A DNA stretch of 64,000 bases from Puccinellia tenuiflora (lineage: Eukaryota; Streptophyta; Magnoliopsida; Poales; Poaceae): the NCBI GenBank assembly GCA_012064385.1, contig QRDG01000030.1, positions 234,178-298,177 on the forward strand, given 5' to 3'. The notes beneath the pieces are model-generated. The model did no database searches. It had not been told where the DNA came from and was given only the letters and a program-made list of their open reading frames with translations. Shown piece by piece: positions 20,210-33,154 of the stretch (position 1 is its first letter; the number at the start of each line of letters is the position of its first letter). Made by a program: the position numbers and the translations under genes.

Positions 20210-21510
20210 GAGGGGACGACAACTCAATGACGCGAAGATGAGTGGTGAATTTGGAGGCGATGGAAAAGGCGTCACCGGGCATGTGCCACATTATGGGGGT
20301 AGGGTGGGATTGGGGTTCCCCAAATTTGGAGGAAGCTCGAGGAAGGGTTTGATTGAGTTTTTTTTTTTTTTTTTTGCTCTAAAAGCTTGTTTTTCAGGGG
20401 TGGCTAGAGGAAACGTGGATGTTTTGAGTTGATCTAAGATGACCTTATCAAATGAAAGGACAATTTTCTCTATTGTGCATGATGCCATATTTTCATTAAT
20501 CACCCCATAATTGTCTTCATTGTTTCATTAATTGTCTCGATTGTGTTGTCTTACCATACATAATTTATTTCCACAAGACGCATAAATTTTCAGAATTCTG
20601 TGCAAAAAGGGCAAAAGTATTGCATCTTCTACCCCCACAGATCAGGCAACCAATATGGAAAAATATACACAAGGGTAAGGACCTATAAAGCATTTTTCAA
20701 ACTGTTTGAACCAAATATGTTTTGAATCACATTTACGACATGTTGTGTTAAGCAAAATAGTTTTTTGCATTTCCCATAGTGGTATGAAGCATGCACTTCC
20801 AATTAGGTGGTTGGGCATGGGGGCTTGAAAATTATGAGCATCGACATTGGGAGAGAATGCAACAGCAGCAACCGATGCTACTTCTTTCATGGCAGATGAA
20901 CAGAGCAGCAGTATAAACGCATGGTACTGCAATGAGAACGTGACAGGTCCAATACAACATGAAACTTCTGAGCCTAGACAATGAGGCTGCTCAATGAGCA
21001 CAATGAATACTGAGCCAAGGCCTAGGGAACGACTGAGCAAGGATCCTTGAACATGACAAAAGATGGTTTCGACACTAGACAAAATGGATGTTTATATGAT
21101 CGTCTATTTTACCTTTTTACCAGTGTTATGGCCAGAAGCCCGTAGTCAACCAAATGTTCCACTTACCACTTTCGAAACGACTATTGCATACATGAAATAA
21201 GTTGCTGAATTAGTGGAGCACAAGAAGATGCTTCAATTGAAAAAGAAATACTCAACCAGACATCTCAAATAAGTTAACACAATTCAATGTGTTAAACAGT
21301 CCGAAAAGCGCGAAACATAAGCCACAGATTTATCCATTGATCTGTTAACATCACTGCAGGACAGCTTGATGCAACCTCATTCCTAGATTCATGGAAAGAC
21401 AGCTTCTTGTAAGCTCAATCGCGGTTTTGATTGCAGAACTAACATAAACAAGAATTCAAAAGGTTGCTAAATGTTTGAACGGTTACAACATGCGGGGCGA
21501 AATGCTGCTT
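20210..21510. other. Region downstream of the NFD6-like gene
   Basis: No protein-coding frame is credible here. The right part (from 21510 leftward) is probably the 3' untranslated region of the minus-strand NFD6-like gene. The left part (20210-20430) has a G-rich stretch and a run of 18 T at about 20360. No RNA gene was recognised. Confidence 0.4.
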
Positions 21511-22867
21511 TCATAAAGGCATGCAGTTTCCTGCAAAAACAGAAGACGAAAACATTCTTTAAGTATGCTGAAGTAGTACAGATTATTGGCTGTACAAAGG
21601 AAGGCTAAAACTGTCAAATAACAGACACAGTAATCCAACTTGGAATAGCGCAAAAGAAAAACATATATAGCCTTACTAAAAAATAGCTAATTTCACAACC
21701 AACATTAGGATAAAGGACTGGTTTAAGGTTGCTCTATTCCTGAACGTTTTCAGTTGGATGGATGAAGTAAATATTATAATCTAACGTAGACCAAATATTA
21801 ACCAATCATGCGACTATATCGAGCATGGTACAAGAAAAGTACAACTGAATTGGAATGAATTTATTCCGCCATATGCAAGACATATTGACAAACAATACTA
21901 TAGTTGGCATAAGAACATTCACCTTACGAGTTCTGGTCTTGTGTACACGTATGTAGCAAATCTGTTTGCAAATAGTGCATTGTCCTTTCCTAAAGCTGGT
22001 GGCGTTCTACTTGTCTCAAACATGGGTGTAACCTAATTTTAGCATATTTGACCATCAAGGACAATGTACAAATCGTCTTAGGATTGATGTTCGGAAATAC
22101 AAGTGAATACAATAGTTATTTTTGTCTAACTAGCTCCTCGAAAACATGCCACCCAGCTAAGGTGCTTACAACATTTGCATTTTCCGGTCTCATGACTGCA
22201 CATGACCAACCAACCCCACAAGCCATCCCCCATGCAGGCGAGCAAAAGAGACCGACGTTTCCAACAAACCAGGCATAATTCCCAGCTTGTACGGAAAATG
22301 ACTAAGAGATTGGCAATCCCAATCATTTAATTATGATGATTGTTAATCGCTTCGTCATTATTTAAGAACTAAAAGCTTCCTGGATTAACCACAGAGCTAA
22401 AATACAAACAGTTTCTGGTTTCAACATGTAACCTAACCTAGTAGCGATCTGGCAGAACGTGGTGAACAATTGGAACAATAACGAATTTCTCCTTTCAAGG
22501 TATACCATCTCAAACAAGAAAGGGAAAGCAAAGAGGCGCACCTTGGGGGATCAATCCCCAGCTCTGGGACTCGGGCGCGATCGCGGAGCGTAACCGCGCA
22601 GACGCGATGGCGCTGTGGAGAGGAAGCGCGGAGAGCAACGTCCCGGACACCAGAGGCAACCTGCAGCGCCCCCCACGAGAGCACAGTGTCAGAAGATGGG
22701 GGCATGGCGGCGAGTCTGGAGGGAACCGGAGGGGGAGACGGGCACGCTTACCTGTTGATGCACGAGGCGCGGCGGGAGGTGGGGAGGACGCCGCCGCGAC
22801 CGAAGAGGGAGGAGGAGAGGGCGCGCGCTATGACCCTGGATCGGGCGCCGACGGCCGAGATCGCCAT
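21511..22867 (-). CDS. NFD6: NUCLEAR FUSION DEFECTIVE 6-like mitochondrial protein
   Basis: Three exons on the minus strand: 22867-22752, 22660-22542 and 21530-21511. Introns start GTAAGC and GTGCGC and end CTGCAG and TTGCAG; phases join to a frame of 84 aa plus TGA. The N-terminus is rich in Ala, Ser and Arg without acidic residues (AISAVGARSRVIARALSSS), a mitochondrial presequence. The core (LPLVSGTLLSALPLHSAIAS then ARLRSAIAPESQSWGLIPQG) is the conserved signature of the NFD6 family. The last exon supplies only NCMPL and stop, as in plant homologues whose C-termini vary by alternative last exons. Arabidopsis NFD6 is a mitochondrial protein needed for polar-nuclei fusion; the biochemical role is unknown. 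The gene is head-to-head with RF2. The third exon is inferred from splice signal and phase only, so other last exons may exist. Confidence 0.85.
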
Positions 22868-22953
22868 TTTCGAAGGTGCTAGGGGAGGCAGGCGGAGAGG
22901 AGAGGATTGGGGAGAGAGGTCTGGGGTTTAGCCGCAGGCAGATGATGACCTAC

Positions 22954-23010
22954 TGGGCTCTCGTAATTGGGCCTCAAACGTGCCATGAAAGGCCCAGAAA
23001 AGCCAGCCCA
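22954..23010. promoter_or_regulatory. Bidirectional promoter with four site II (TGGGCY) motifs
   Basis: TGGGCT (22954-22959) and TGGGCC (22968-22973) lie on the plus strand; TGGGCC (22991-22996) and TGGGCT (23005-23010) lie on the minus strand. All four are within 57 bp, between the NFD6-like start (22867, minus) and the RF2 5' leader (plus, from about 23040). Site II elements bind TCP factors and are typical of plant genes for mitochondrial and ribosomal proteins. Co-regulation of the two genes is inferred. Confidence 0.65.
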
Positions 23011-23039
23011 AGGGTAACCCGGCCCTAGACGCCGTCACG

Positions 23040-24446
23040 TCACTACGACTGCCGGTCGTTGCCGATCCGTCGTTTGTCCGCAAGCAAAGCCCTCCTCCTC
23101 TCCGCCGAGACGGAACTCCCGATTCAGGCGGCAGGGAGGCCGACGGCGGCAGCAGGGCGGCGGGGCGACCGGCAGCAGCTCCCTTTCCTCGCAGCTTCCT
23201 CTCTTCAGGTTCTATCTCCTCGCCTCTTTCTCCCTTTTTTGTAATCCACGTCGAAACCAGGGCAAGAAAACGGAGACCCGGTTGGCGAAATCTAAACTGA
23301 GGCCTCATGTGTTGTGCAATTTTTTCTCCCGAGGATCACATCGTCGTTAGCATCTGCAATTTGGTTGTCAGAAGTGTGATCCTTTCGCGTACGACCTCTG
23401 AAGAACTACTTCTTTAGATTTATTTTAGCTTTTCGATTTTTCTCTCTTATTTTTTCGTATCCTGATTGTTACTTCCTATGTGTAGAAGACATTGTAGAAA
23501 TATATAACACCACTCACCAACCGGATGCACCAATATAAATATATAAGAAACAAGAAAAAACAGCATCTGCTAGAAACTGAAGAACACGGGGACATTGGGG
23601 GAGCAAAGAAACAACCTTGGGTGTAGTTCTCGAATGATGCAGACCGTGCCGTGGTGGACGAGCCTCTGATTTCTCTACTCAGTTGGCCAAGCAGCACAAG
23701 AAATCCCCTATCTCCGATAGTCGGATTGATGCACACCCCTAGTCCAATTGATGAATCAAGAGGGGAATTATTTAACTTTTCCAGTGATCTTCTTGGTCCT
23801 CTCATCTATATTGCGGCTGAGTTGCTGAGAAGAGGAAAAGTTGAGGAAGAAAGAGAAGCAAGCAGGCGTGGCCAAGTGGGGATCCAAATCAATCAGTAGT
23901 TCTCCAAGGAAATTAAGACGAGAGAGAGGCGTGAGATTGGGGCTAGACCTGCTTGTGTGGCTGGCTTTCTGTTGGTGATATAGTGTCTAAAAATTATGAA
24001 TTTGTCCTTTGAATGGTAGCAATAAGGAAAAATGGGCGGCCCTGCGCAATCACCTGTGTTGAACATGCGCAAATACAGGCCTGGGCGGAAACAACCATTA
24101 TTGCTAGAAATAATTATGTCATTTTGCCCACCCTAGCTTAAAATCCTAGATCCGCCACTGCTGTTCTATGTTCAATCTGTTGGTCTGCCGTGATGCATCC
24201 TAGCTTAATGAGCACTAACTTTCTTAGAGGTACTAGCCTGGGACAATTGTCTTTGCAAATTAGGTCGTTAGCACTAGCAGGGAGTTAATTGCCAAAGTGA
24301 TGGCAAACAAATATGCCTGTAGGATGGGAAAAAATCTAACATTACATCTTGGCCAGTTACAGTTTTGTTGAGCCAGAACACCACCTTGTTTCATTTGTCA
24401 TGTCTAACAATGTTTTCATGTATTGGAACACTGTAGATCTTGATAT
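23040..24446 (+). other. RF2 5' untranslated exon and leader intron
   Basis: A GC-rich, ORF-poor segment (about 23040-23220) looks like the first, untranslated exon. A splice acceptor CACTGTAG at about 24427-24434 lies 12 bases before the RF2 ATG. The intervening sequence is AT-rich, with no gene recognised; the stretch 23990-24170 (ending ATCCTAGATCCGCCACTG) resembles transposon relics. The donor site is not certain. Confidence 0.45.
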
Positions 24447-27277
24447 ATGGCCACCATGTCAACACTAGCAACAGGCTTGTTGCCAGGAACCGTAATCACA
24501 AACGGCTTAACTAGGAGAATTCAAGGTAAACAATCTTTTTCAAGAATTTAAGTCGATTAATGTGAATGGTATCCATCAATTGCTTACTCATATATATTAT
24601 TTGGGTTTTCAACTTGAAAGTTGCTTTTTCCTTCTCCTTCAAGTTCGAAGTCAATTGTTGTGATCATCGAACCTGTGGAGATATTTACATGCCATATGAT
24701 TGGTTGTTGAATACACAGCTCATTTGTTATTTTCCATTCTGTCGATGTTTAGCTAATGGCTATTGTATGCTAGTGTATTTTGATTCCATATTGTGGTTTC
24801 TGTGTTGCGGCAGCTTCTCTTCTCAGTGTGAAAGTTTTGACTTGACTCAGCATCATCCAGTATGACTGCTAATAATCATAAAGATAAATCAGTGTAGTAA
24901 TTTTGCAGTTTCTTGTAACCATGGAGAACTTCCTGAATTTTGCAAGGGTTGAACTATTTCTGTGAAAAGTTTCTGTATTCTGAACAGACCTTAACATTTC
25001 CTTTTCTGTGCAATGTTCTTGGTGTAGCCTTGATCTTAAGTTACTTAAGCAAAATGTAAGGGGCTGCAAATGAGTTTTCTTGTACTTTATTTTCTCGAAA
25101 AATGTTTTTTCCGTTCATTCTTTGGGATATTTTAAATTATATATACAGGTGCTTTTGTGATTATGAGAACAACTGGAAAAAGTTGTTCAACTGGACGACA
25201 AAATTTGTAGTTTTTTATAAGGAAAACAATTACTATTTTGAGGTCATTATGTTAAGGTTGTCCTTAAGCTAGTGTATGACTCTCAAATCACTACTTCGTT
25301 AAGTGATGCACGGTGTTCCTCTTATTTACTCACTGTCTGTATTGGTGGTTTCGCTCTTCTCTCTGTTGCGAAAATTATTTGGTGGCCATATTTGGAAGAA
25401 CTTTTCATTATCTGTTATTGTGCAATACAGTATTATCTTAGGGCGTGTTCGGAACTCCTCCAGCTTCCAGCTTCCTGAAAATCCACCGCGGAGCAGTGCC
25501 GAACAGCCTAACTCCACGGAGCTAGATCCAAGAAGCTGGTCCAATTTTCTACACAAAACTCGGAGCACCTCTTTTGGAGATTCCCAGAGCAGCAAATCGC
25601 GGAGCAGTGACAAATTACGGACAGTCTGCCACCGCCAAGTGAAAAACGATTCGACCTCTATTCCTCTCCCTAGCAATTCGTCGGATGACCCGCTCTGTCC
25701 CGTAACCTAGCAGCCGCAACGACCCCGTCCCAAACTTGACGCCGCCGGAGTTCTCCCCTCCGGCCAACACCCAGACGTCATCTCACCCCTATCCTCCGTC
25801 CGCCGCCCAGACCCACCCGCGCGTCAACCCAGCCGCCGCCGAGACCACCGGTCCGCAACACACATGCGCCTCCGCCCGCACGCCGAGCTCCGGGCGACCG
25901 GCCTCCCGGCTCGAGCTCTGCGCCCTCCTCAAGCAGCAGCGGTCGCCCCCGACCTCCTCCTCAACTCCGGCCATCCTCAAACAGCAGCAGCAGCGGCCAG
26001 ATTCGTTGTCCCCGATTTCCTCCTTGTGCAGCGGCAATGTAACGAGTCGAACCAGGCTGGAAGGCCAAATCCTTAGCAGGCCGGCTTGGCGCGAAATGGG
26101 CTTTCGACCCAGCCGAACTGAGGAGTAGCGACGAACGTTTGCTGCTCCGTTCGGAACGCTGGAGTCGCTGTGAGAAGCAGGATCGACGGAGTTTCATTCT
26201 CTTTATTGCCTCGTTCACACATTTACAGGCCTTGATGTTGTTCAGGAAAATCGGTACAACTATTGTGGTATTGAAAGCTTAAGATGACACCATTTTCCTT
26301 CTGAGCAATTACAAGACTTGTCCAAATCTTTTGTCTTTTGAGATGCTTATGAATATGTCACTGTTTGTGTAGGTTCACAAGTTCAGAGAACTCGAGTTAA
26401 CTGCATCTCATTTAAACAGGAATTTTCTACTAAAGCAATACTGAGGGTAAGTCAGAATATTTGATGGTGCCATATCTATTTGGATCATCCTATGCGTAAA
26501 TTGAGTGTTCAACGTTGAGAGCTTAATACTCTGAATTTATTATTCTTAAAATTTAATTTATAAGTACCTATTATGATTTTCTTGTCCAAAATGTGAAGTT
26601 GGGGGTAGAACAGATCACAGTCTTGTCATGGTTCACTTTCTACCTAGTGATTTTAGAACTCGCTGAAATACAACTAATATACTACATCAGGTGACTTGTG
26701 ATGCTTTCCTTCAGTTGTGAGCTTCTAAATTGGAAGGGAAAGGGCCAGCTTGGTTATTAACTGCCTATGACCTGCTTCAGTATAGTTCCCTTATTTGACT
26801 ACCTTTGTTGTGGCAACTCTATTTGCTGCAGAGTGTAAGATGCAGAGCTGCTCAAACCCAAAGTGTCCAGCGCAAATCTTCAACTGCGACTGCCAAACGA
26901 TCTGATCCCAAAGGTGTTTATTCTTGTGCAGTTCTCACACTGCATGTAACTGAATTCCGTTCTACCCATCGTAGCGGGCAAATTGACTAGAACCTATTAA
27001 CCTCAATCCTATGATATATATTACCGTTCCAGGGAAAGTTCAAGCACCTAAACTGGACGATGGAAGTGGTGGGTTCCCTCCGTTCCGTTTCGGCAAAGGA
27101 GGCGGCGGGGGTGGAGGGGGCGGCGGTGGCAACAGCTACTTTGGTGGATTCTTTCTCTTCAGCGTCGTGCTGCTCCTGGACTACCTGAAGGAGTTTGAGA
27201 AGTACCTGCTTGCTCGAAGGCACCGTGACAGGGATGATGATGCAGACGGCAATGGGCTGCTTGGGCAAACATCATGA
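24447..27277 (+). CDS. RF2: Fertility restorer RF2-like glycine-rich organellar protein
   Basis: Four exons: 24447-24525, 26373-26446, 26832-26913 and 27033-27277, with GT..AG junctions and phases joining to 159 aa. ATG at 24447 is followed in frame by a second ATG (24456); either could be the start. An upstream in-frame TGA closes the frame. Residues 1-75 are Ser/Thr/Arg/Gln-rich and lack acids, an organelle presequence. Then come FPPFRFGKG, an 11-Gly run (101-111), a hydrophobic helix GGFFLFSVVLLLDYL (about 116-130) and a charged tail. This matches rice RF2, the mitochondrial glycine-rich protein (about 152 aa) that restores Lead-rice-type cytoplasmic male sterility. Molecular function is not established; one membrane span is predicted by eye. 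Intron 1 (1.85 kb) contains a GC-rich insertion. Whether this locus restores fertility in this species is unknown. Confidence 0.88.
25441..26200. mobile_element. GC-rich insertion in RF2 intron 1, type unresolved
   Basis: An abrupt GC-rich block starting GGGCGTGTTCGGAAC interrupts the AT-rich intron. GTTCGGAAC recurs near its right side (about 26151). Internal ORFs are Pro/Ser/Arg-rich composition artefacts. The ends look like a cereal DNA transposon of the GGGCGTGTTCGG class, but I could not pair terminal inverted repeats or a target duplication, so type and limits are uncertain. Confidence 0.4.
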
Positions 27278-28275
27278 GTGTTGCCCACAGTAGCGTCTAG
27301 CGTTTGATCTGTATGGTTTTTCATGGTTGTCCTTAGAACTGCATCAGATAAGTGCCTTGTTTGGTTATCCTAGCTATCTTAGTCTTGGGAAATCATGGAA
27401 TTGTGTCCCAGATGCTGAAATTTCATGCGATCTGGCTGAAACATAAGAGTGGTGTAGTATAATCCCGATCTTGGCTGCTTTCCATGGATAAATGGAGGAT
27501 CTGTGTACCGGAGATTCCTGTTGGTGTCCTTGATGTTTATTTTGTCCTTTTGGTCCGATTGATGAAAACCACTGGTAAAGATTTGGTTCATTGCATGAGA
27601 ATTGCACCAAGCAAATCATTTTGGAACAAAGATAACGAAACTGAGTGGATGTTTCTCGGCGAATATTCGTTGCAGTTGTACGTCGATCTCCGTGGTGATT
27701 CAGTTAATGCAATCTGGCCAACGACATCACATTTCGCTCTACCGTCATTTTTCTTGACCCTGTGTACGTATATAACCTTTTCCTACTTGAACATGTTTCG
27801 TCTGAACCATGATTCCTACGGTGGATTGATTTCTGACCGTTACGGTGGATTGCAAGGTCCGATGCAGTTCCTGTTAACAAAAGCCACGTGTACGGTCATG
27901 AAGGTGTACCAAGGTGTTCATGTACTCATCATACGTGCAGGAGGAGGAAACCGGATTCATATCGACAACAACTTGGATAAAAACAAGGGAAACCCCCCGC
28001 CCCCGCCGCGACGACCGCGTATCCATATCCGTTTTTATACACGAGATTTTTGTTTATTAGGCACGATTAGTCCCGATCGAGGGTTTTCGTCTTCCTGTCC
28101 TGATCTGTTGTGCCTTCAACTCCAGGTAAATTCCAGAATAAGTTTTCTATACTGGAGCCTTCGACGCTCGAATTACAGTAGCACGATTTTAGGGCACAGA
28201 TAAGATAGGAAAACATGTCTTACGCACTGATTATCTATCTGGCATGCACGTACAGGTTTTGGGGGAATCGTAGTC

Positions 28276-29724
28276 ATGGCCGTACTTTGCCGGGAAATAA
28301 CGCTGGAGGAGACGCTCGTCCAAGCCTGCGCCGAAGTCTGCACCTGCTGCCCTACACTAAACGCAGCACAGATTGCAGGTGCGTGGAAAAAACTTCCATC
28401 GTTTTCTACTTTCTGATTGATCCCATCTACCTAGCTCTTGTGTGCCTTCCTACCTGCTTAGCAGCTTAGGACATGTTTTGGTTGCTCGCGTCATATTTTG
28501 GGTTTCCTGAAAGAGTACGCTATATCAAATTAGTTGACTCTTTTGTTTTTCCATGGCAGGTTATTGGTTATTGTTCCAGGATAATCTGAACATAACTGAA
28601 CCACAATTTGCAATGTTTTTTGAAATAGTATGGCTTGAGTTCCTGGAATCTTAATTTCCAGGGGAAGAGAACAAACTTTTCGGGCTATGATCTGAATGCA
28701 TGAGTTTTATATATGGGGATTTTTACAGGATTAATACGTCTGAAGTTCTTATGTTGCTCATTTTGGGAGGGGCGCTTGTTATACTTGCACAACTTCTCGC
28801 TTAATTAATGAAAGTCGGGCAATGCTTTTTCCCTTGTTCCGAAATGATTTTTGAAAATTCTTACCCTCCGAATTATACTTCAGTCCACAATTATTGGTAG
28901 TTCCGGTTAAGGTGAAAAAAAAGTATAACTTCCTTATTTGTTAGAGTCTTACATATTAATGGATTTAGATTTGAAGTTAATTCTGTTCTTAGAGTAGGCA
29001 CCTCGAATGTATCTTTCTCTTGAGCTAACTATTGGTGGTCCGCAGGTTGTGGGACTGCATTTTTAGTCATGGTAGGTACCCTTCTTGGGCCACCACCACC
29101 CGTCAGAGGTAGCACAACAAACTCTGGCAGAATAAGGAGACCTCCTGATTTTCCTTTGAAGAAGAAAACAACAAGGAGGAACACCGCTCTACGAGCAGTG
29201 CACGCTCCCGGGATCACGCCAGTAGTCAACTCCAGATCCATAGCATCATTGCGAGCGATGCTCAAGGAGAAAGCGTCCGATGAGTCCATGTTCACGCTAG
29301 AGGAAACGCCACGCATAGGCCAGCACTCCGTGAGGATTACGGGCGAGCACGAGCAGATCCTGTTGGGTCTCCTTGCAGGGGCCGTTGGTCTACTTCTCTT
29401 CGGCAAGATTGTTCACAAGGTAACCATGCAAAACCCTTGTACTATTTACCGATCGAGTCATACAGTACTACATTTGATCCGTAATAAGTGTTGCAATTTT
29501 GAACTAACCACAATTCAAAACCACGACACTTCTTTTTTGGATCGGATCGAGTATTTTTTTACTTAAAAATTTATGTTGCTTCTTATATTTAGGTTCTCAA
29601 AAGGATTGGTGTAGCCATAAATGGTCAGTCGGACGCTTGTGCTAAGATGTCCACACTTGAGGAGAACCGCGCTAAGCTAGAGCGGATCTTTCAAACCGGG
29701 GCAGAGATGGTCTGCAGATCTTAG
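28276..29724 (+). CDS. Unrecognised small membrane protein gene (three exons)
   Basis: Exons 28276-28378, 29046-29419 and 29593-29724 join in phase (103+374+132 nt) to 202 aa plus TAG. Junctions: GCAG|GTGCGT, CCGCAG|GTTG, AAG|GTAACC and ATTTAG|GTTC. An acceptor TACAG sits 22 bases before the ATG, and an upstream donor CAG|GTAAAT at about 28124 suggests an untranslated first exon. I do not recognise the family. Visible features: a Cys-rich N-terminal segment (CTCCPT near 23-28), a hydrophobic run GCGTAFLVMVGTLLG (35-49), a Pro/Arg/Lys-rich basic middle (50-90), a strong membrane helix ILLGLLAGAVGLLLFGKIV (139-157), and a helical charged tail. It lies between RF2 and AIM1 in the same orientation. 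Clean exon phasing across three exons argues it is real; it may be lineage-restricted. Confidence 0.6.
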
Positions 29725-32700
29725 CCGTGAATCATTTCGTGATTTGTACATGAGTATGCTGACTATACGCAAAATATGTGGTATCACCTGACTCACGTCA
29801 GGAAATAAAACCTACCTAAATACTTAGAGTGATAACAAAACCATGTCAAACAACCGTATTACTTTGACGAATTTTTTTATGCATAAGTTTCGACTTAATA
29901 ACTACGCGTGTTTCTTTTTTATGCTATATGTTCTATTTGTATGAGTAAAATAGGGATTAGACTATGGAGAGATGGCTGCGCGGTTGATATTGATAGCTCC
30001 GGTCTTGAAAACGGGTGAGCCATACAAATGTGTTTCTTTTTGCCAAGATTTGGGAAGTGTGAGTTATTTTTATTTTTATCTTTCTGGATACCAAATCCAT
30101 ATTTTGTGACCGGCCGTTATGAAATGGGATGCGCATTTTCTAGCACTAACCCAACAAACCCGCAGATGAGGTACCTAACATAGACCTATTGTACTACAAC
30201 GCACATCTAACAGGAAATCCACTTCGTCTTTTAAAATGTTAAAAAAATTAAAACAAAAATTTCGGGTGTACATATGAACATTCTATGTTCGTACAAAAAA
30301 AATCGGGATGAAAGGACTTTTTGTGTGCCCGGTGTAAAAAAGACAAATTTTCGAGGTTCCACAATGACTTTGTACGTAATATTTTTTAGTGGCAATATAA
30401 AATGTGTTTTCGATGCGAAACTTTTTTGTACGGATAGACATTTTTCATATGAACATCCAAAAAATTTGTTTGAATTTTTTTGACATTTTGAAATGTGTTA
30501 AAAATACATTTTACACAACAGGTTCATCTGCACCCCTGAGTCAAAACAGCATGTCCCTATCTAACCTCCTGTACTAGTATTATAGTAAATTAGATATTGT
30601 TGTCGGTGTACATAAGCAAATCGGGTGTGTCTCCACACAATTCTTGGGCAGCCAAACCAAAAGTTAACTACAATCCATGTCTAATTGGAGAGCCTCTTCT
30701 TTAACATTATATTAACACTGAGCTTGAGGTTCACAGTACATCATTCCATTACTCCCGAGATCATAGCAAAATACGCGCGAGCTAAGTAGCACAGACCAAG
30801 AACAAGATGTCGAGAACTCGTGAAGAAGACACCGATGACTGCAAAAGGGGCCAACATTAAGGGGAACGTGCCTGAAACAGTTAAGAGGGGAAATGGAATG
30901 GTTCGTGTTCAATAATTCTGATGTACAGCTCGATCGACCTATATATCCGAGCGTGTCAATTAAGGCTTGACCCTGAAGTCCCAGCTGGGGCCAACTCCGC
31001 TTCTTCGTTATGTATTTCATGATGATAGCTTCGATCCCGTCTGAATTCCTAGGACTCGGACTTGACTGACAGGTCTGTTGGTCTCGTGGTCATTTTCAGC
31101 TGGGAATGCTCCCTCGTCCTGGTCCAGTTTTCTTATTTTTCTTGACCGACCAACCTGTGTCAGTCAGTCAGAGTCGGTCTCGTTTTGTTCCTACCTTCCA
31201 CAACCTGTATAAAAAAGACAAATACAGTTGTCAGAATTAGATCTAAAAACACAAATTTGAAAACACAGATTTTGTCTTTTTTTACACAGAGCACAGAATT
31301 TATCATTTTATTCCGAAATTTTGCACGATTGTGGAAAACTCATATGTGTGTATCACCAATTTTTTTCAGATTTTTTCGTAATGTTTTACTATTTTTAAAA
31401 AATGCTCGAAAATAACAGGTGCATGTGAGCTCGGGTGCACAAGTGAATTTCCGCATACTAACTAAGAAACTAAGAGAGGTTGCATCTTATACATGCTATT
31501 GCACGAGATTATAGAAAAAAGAATACTACCAGCTCATTTGCAAGCATGACTCTATATTAATATTTGCAACTCTAGTTGGATGCAACATATAATATACAAA
31601 AACAAAAAAAGGGGACGTTTCACCAGAGACCAATATGCACGACCAACTAATAATGTCAAGTTGGTGGTATTATTGGTTTAGTTCTCTCTGCATGTGGTCG
31701 CATTTGTCACCCTCAAAAGAGATTACATTAACGCTCAGGCGCTCAGCCCGAACCCTAGCGTGGCTACTGCCACATCAATCCCGACATGAGGAGCACACTA
31801 TGTCCCTTAAACCCTACTATTATAGGACCGTGAATACAAGTTGAAGAGTATGGTCCAATTCCTTGCTCCCACGCTCGTGGCGTGGTCACAAAATTTCGGC
31901 TTTATTCCATAGGTCTCAGGAAACGAAATCTTGTTTGTTCATCCATTGTGAGGCTCCCCCAATTTCCTTATACCTTCAATATTACCTTGGACATCCAATG
32001 GCGTCGCTCATATCAAATTCGATCCTCATTCAACCGAGCTTTGATGCCACATGTCACCATCCTCCGCAACTGATGTTATGATACTCCTATGCTTGGATAA
32101 AGACCACTTACATTCTCCCCTTGTTTCTTTTTCCCCATTGTTTGATACTCTTAGTGATGGATCCAGACCTAACTCTGTCTGGGAGGCAAATCATGTGACT
32201 GGGGTACCTTGTAAAGTTGCAAAATTTGAATAGTTCAATTCAAAACATGAACAACATGGAATTTAAATTTTTGAGTGGAGGTCGATGCTCCCACTTATAT
32301 GTACTTGGGTCCGCCCTTTGGGTGCTCTCTACCCTTGATTTCGCGTGATCTTGTGCTCCATAATACCACCAAAACTTCTTCTAAGACCTCTTTAGCCGTA
32401 TCATCCGGTCCCCTCAACCAAGCACACCGTGGTTAAGTTTCGTTCCACTTGGTTACTCAAATCATACACATCCTAAATCTTACTCTCAATATAGCCATAT
32501 ATAGGTAGAGGTAGGTGCCAACAAATTTTGGGTTCATTTTATTTTATTTATATTCATCTTAGATGGACCGACATGAGAGACAACTAGATGATTTAGATAA
32601 AAATATGAGGGGTGTTGACGCAAAAATAATGGTACCGCGTGTTTGCATCAGGATGATTTTGATCAATCTTGCACGTGCATGGCAAATCATTGGACCAGCT

Positions 32701-33154
32701 AACCCTATTTTTTTTTTACAAACTAAGTTCAGAAAAAATTAGAGAACCAACCTGATTAGGTGGTTGGTTGCATCCAAGCCCACCATAGTTTAAATTTAGA
32801 TGTTTCTCATTTAGACGTCGCAAAAAAAGTTCAGAAAAAATTATTAAATGGGAGTAACCATCTCCCACGTGGAAAACCTCAGCTGCACAGCTGAGCGGAC
32901 ACGTTTTCCGCTAAAGCATCGCGGGCTCACGGGACAGACACAGACCCGATCCATCCACCCACCGGGCAGCGGGCGGCGACGGCGACCCCGTTCACAGTCC
33001 CGCTAGTCGTCTTCCCCACCGAGCTCGATAAATAAAGGTGCAAGTTACTCCTGCAACTAGTAGCTTCTTCTTCCAACCATCCCCTCCCCCGTCTCCCCTC
33101 TCCCCTCCACCGATCCCTAGGGCGGGCCTCGCGGCGGAGCCAGCCAGCCAGCCC
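29725..33154. other. Intergenic region upstream of AIM1
   Basis: AT-rich intergenic sequence with no confident gene. Two blocks (about 30170-30540 and 31190-31440) are ORF-poor, T/A-run-rich and end near TGCACCC-like motifs, resembling unclassified Triticeae repeats. On the minus strand, after an acceptor CTGTTTCAG at about 30873, a frame encodes a hydrophobic piece (FPLMLAPFAVIGVFF) and then a stop; it could be a broken exon of an unknown membrane protein. The AIM1 promoter lies at the right end; GATAAATAAAGG (about 33026-33037) is a possible TATA box. Confidence 0.4.

Noticed and set aside
25441..26200. Confident DNA-transposon call in RF2 intron 1
   Set aside because: Composition shift is clear, but I could not match terminal inverted repeats or a target duplication; kept only as an unresolved insertion.
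27484..28203. 239-codon open frame downstream of RF2
   Set aside because: No recognisable domain and uneven composition. It runs through likely 3' untranslated and promoter sequence and overlaps the probable untranslated first exon of the next gene. Length alone is not enough.
30712..31020. 102-aa minus-strand ORF
   Set aside because: The listed frame has no features; a different frame after a splice-acceptor-like CAG is hydrophobic, but no other exon could be linked to it.
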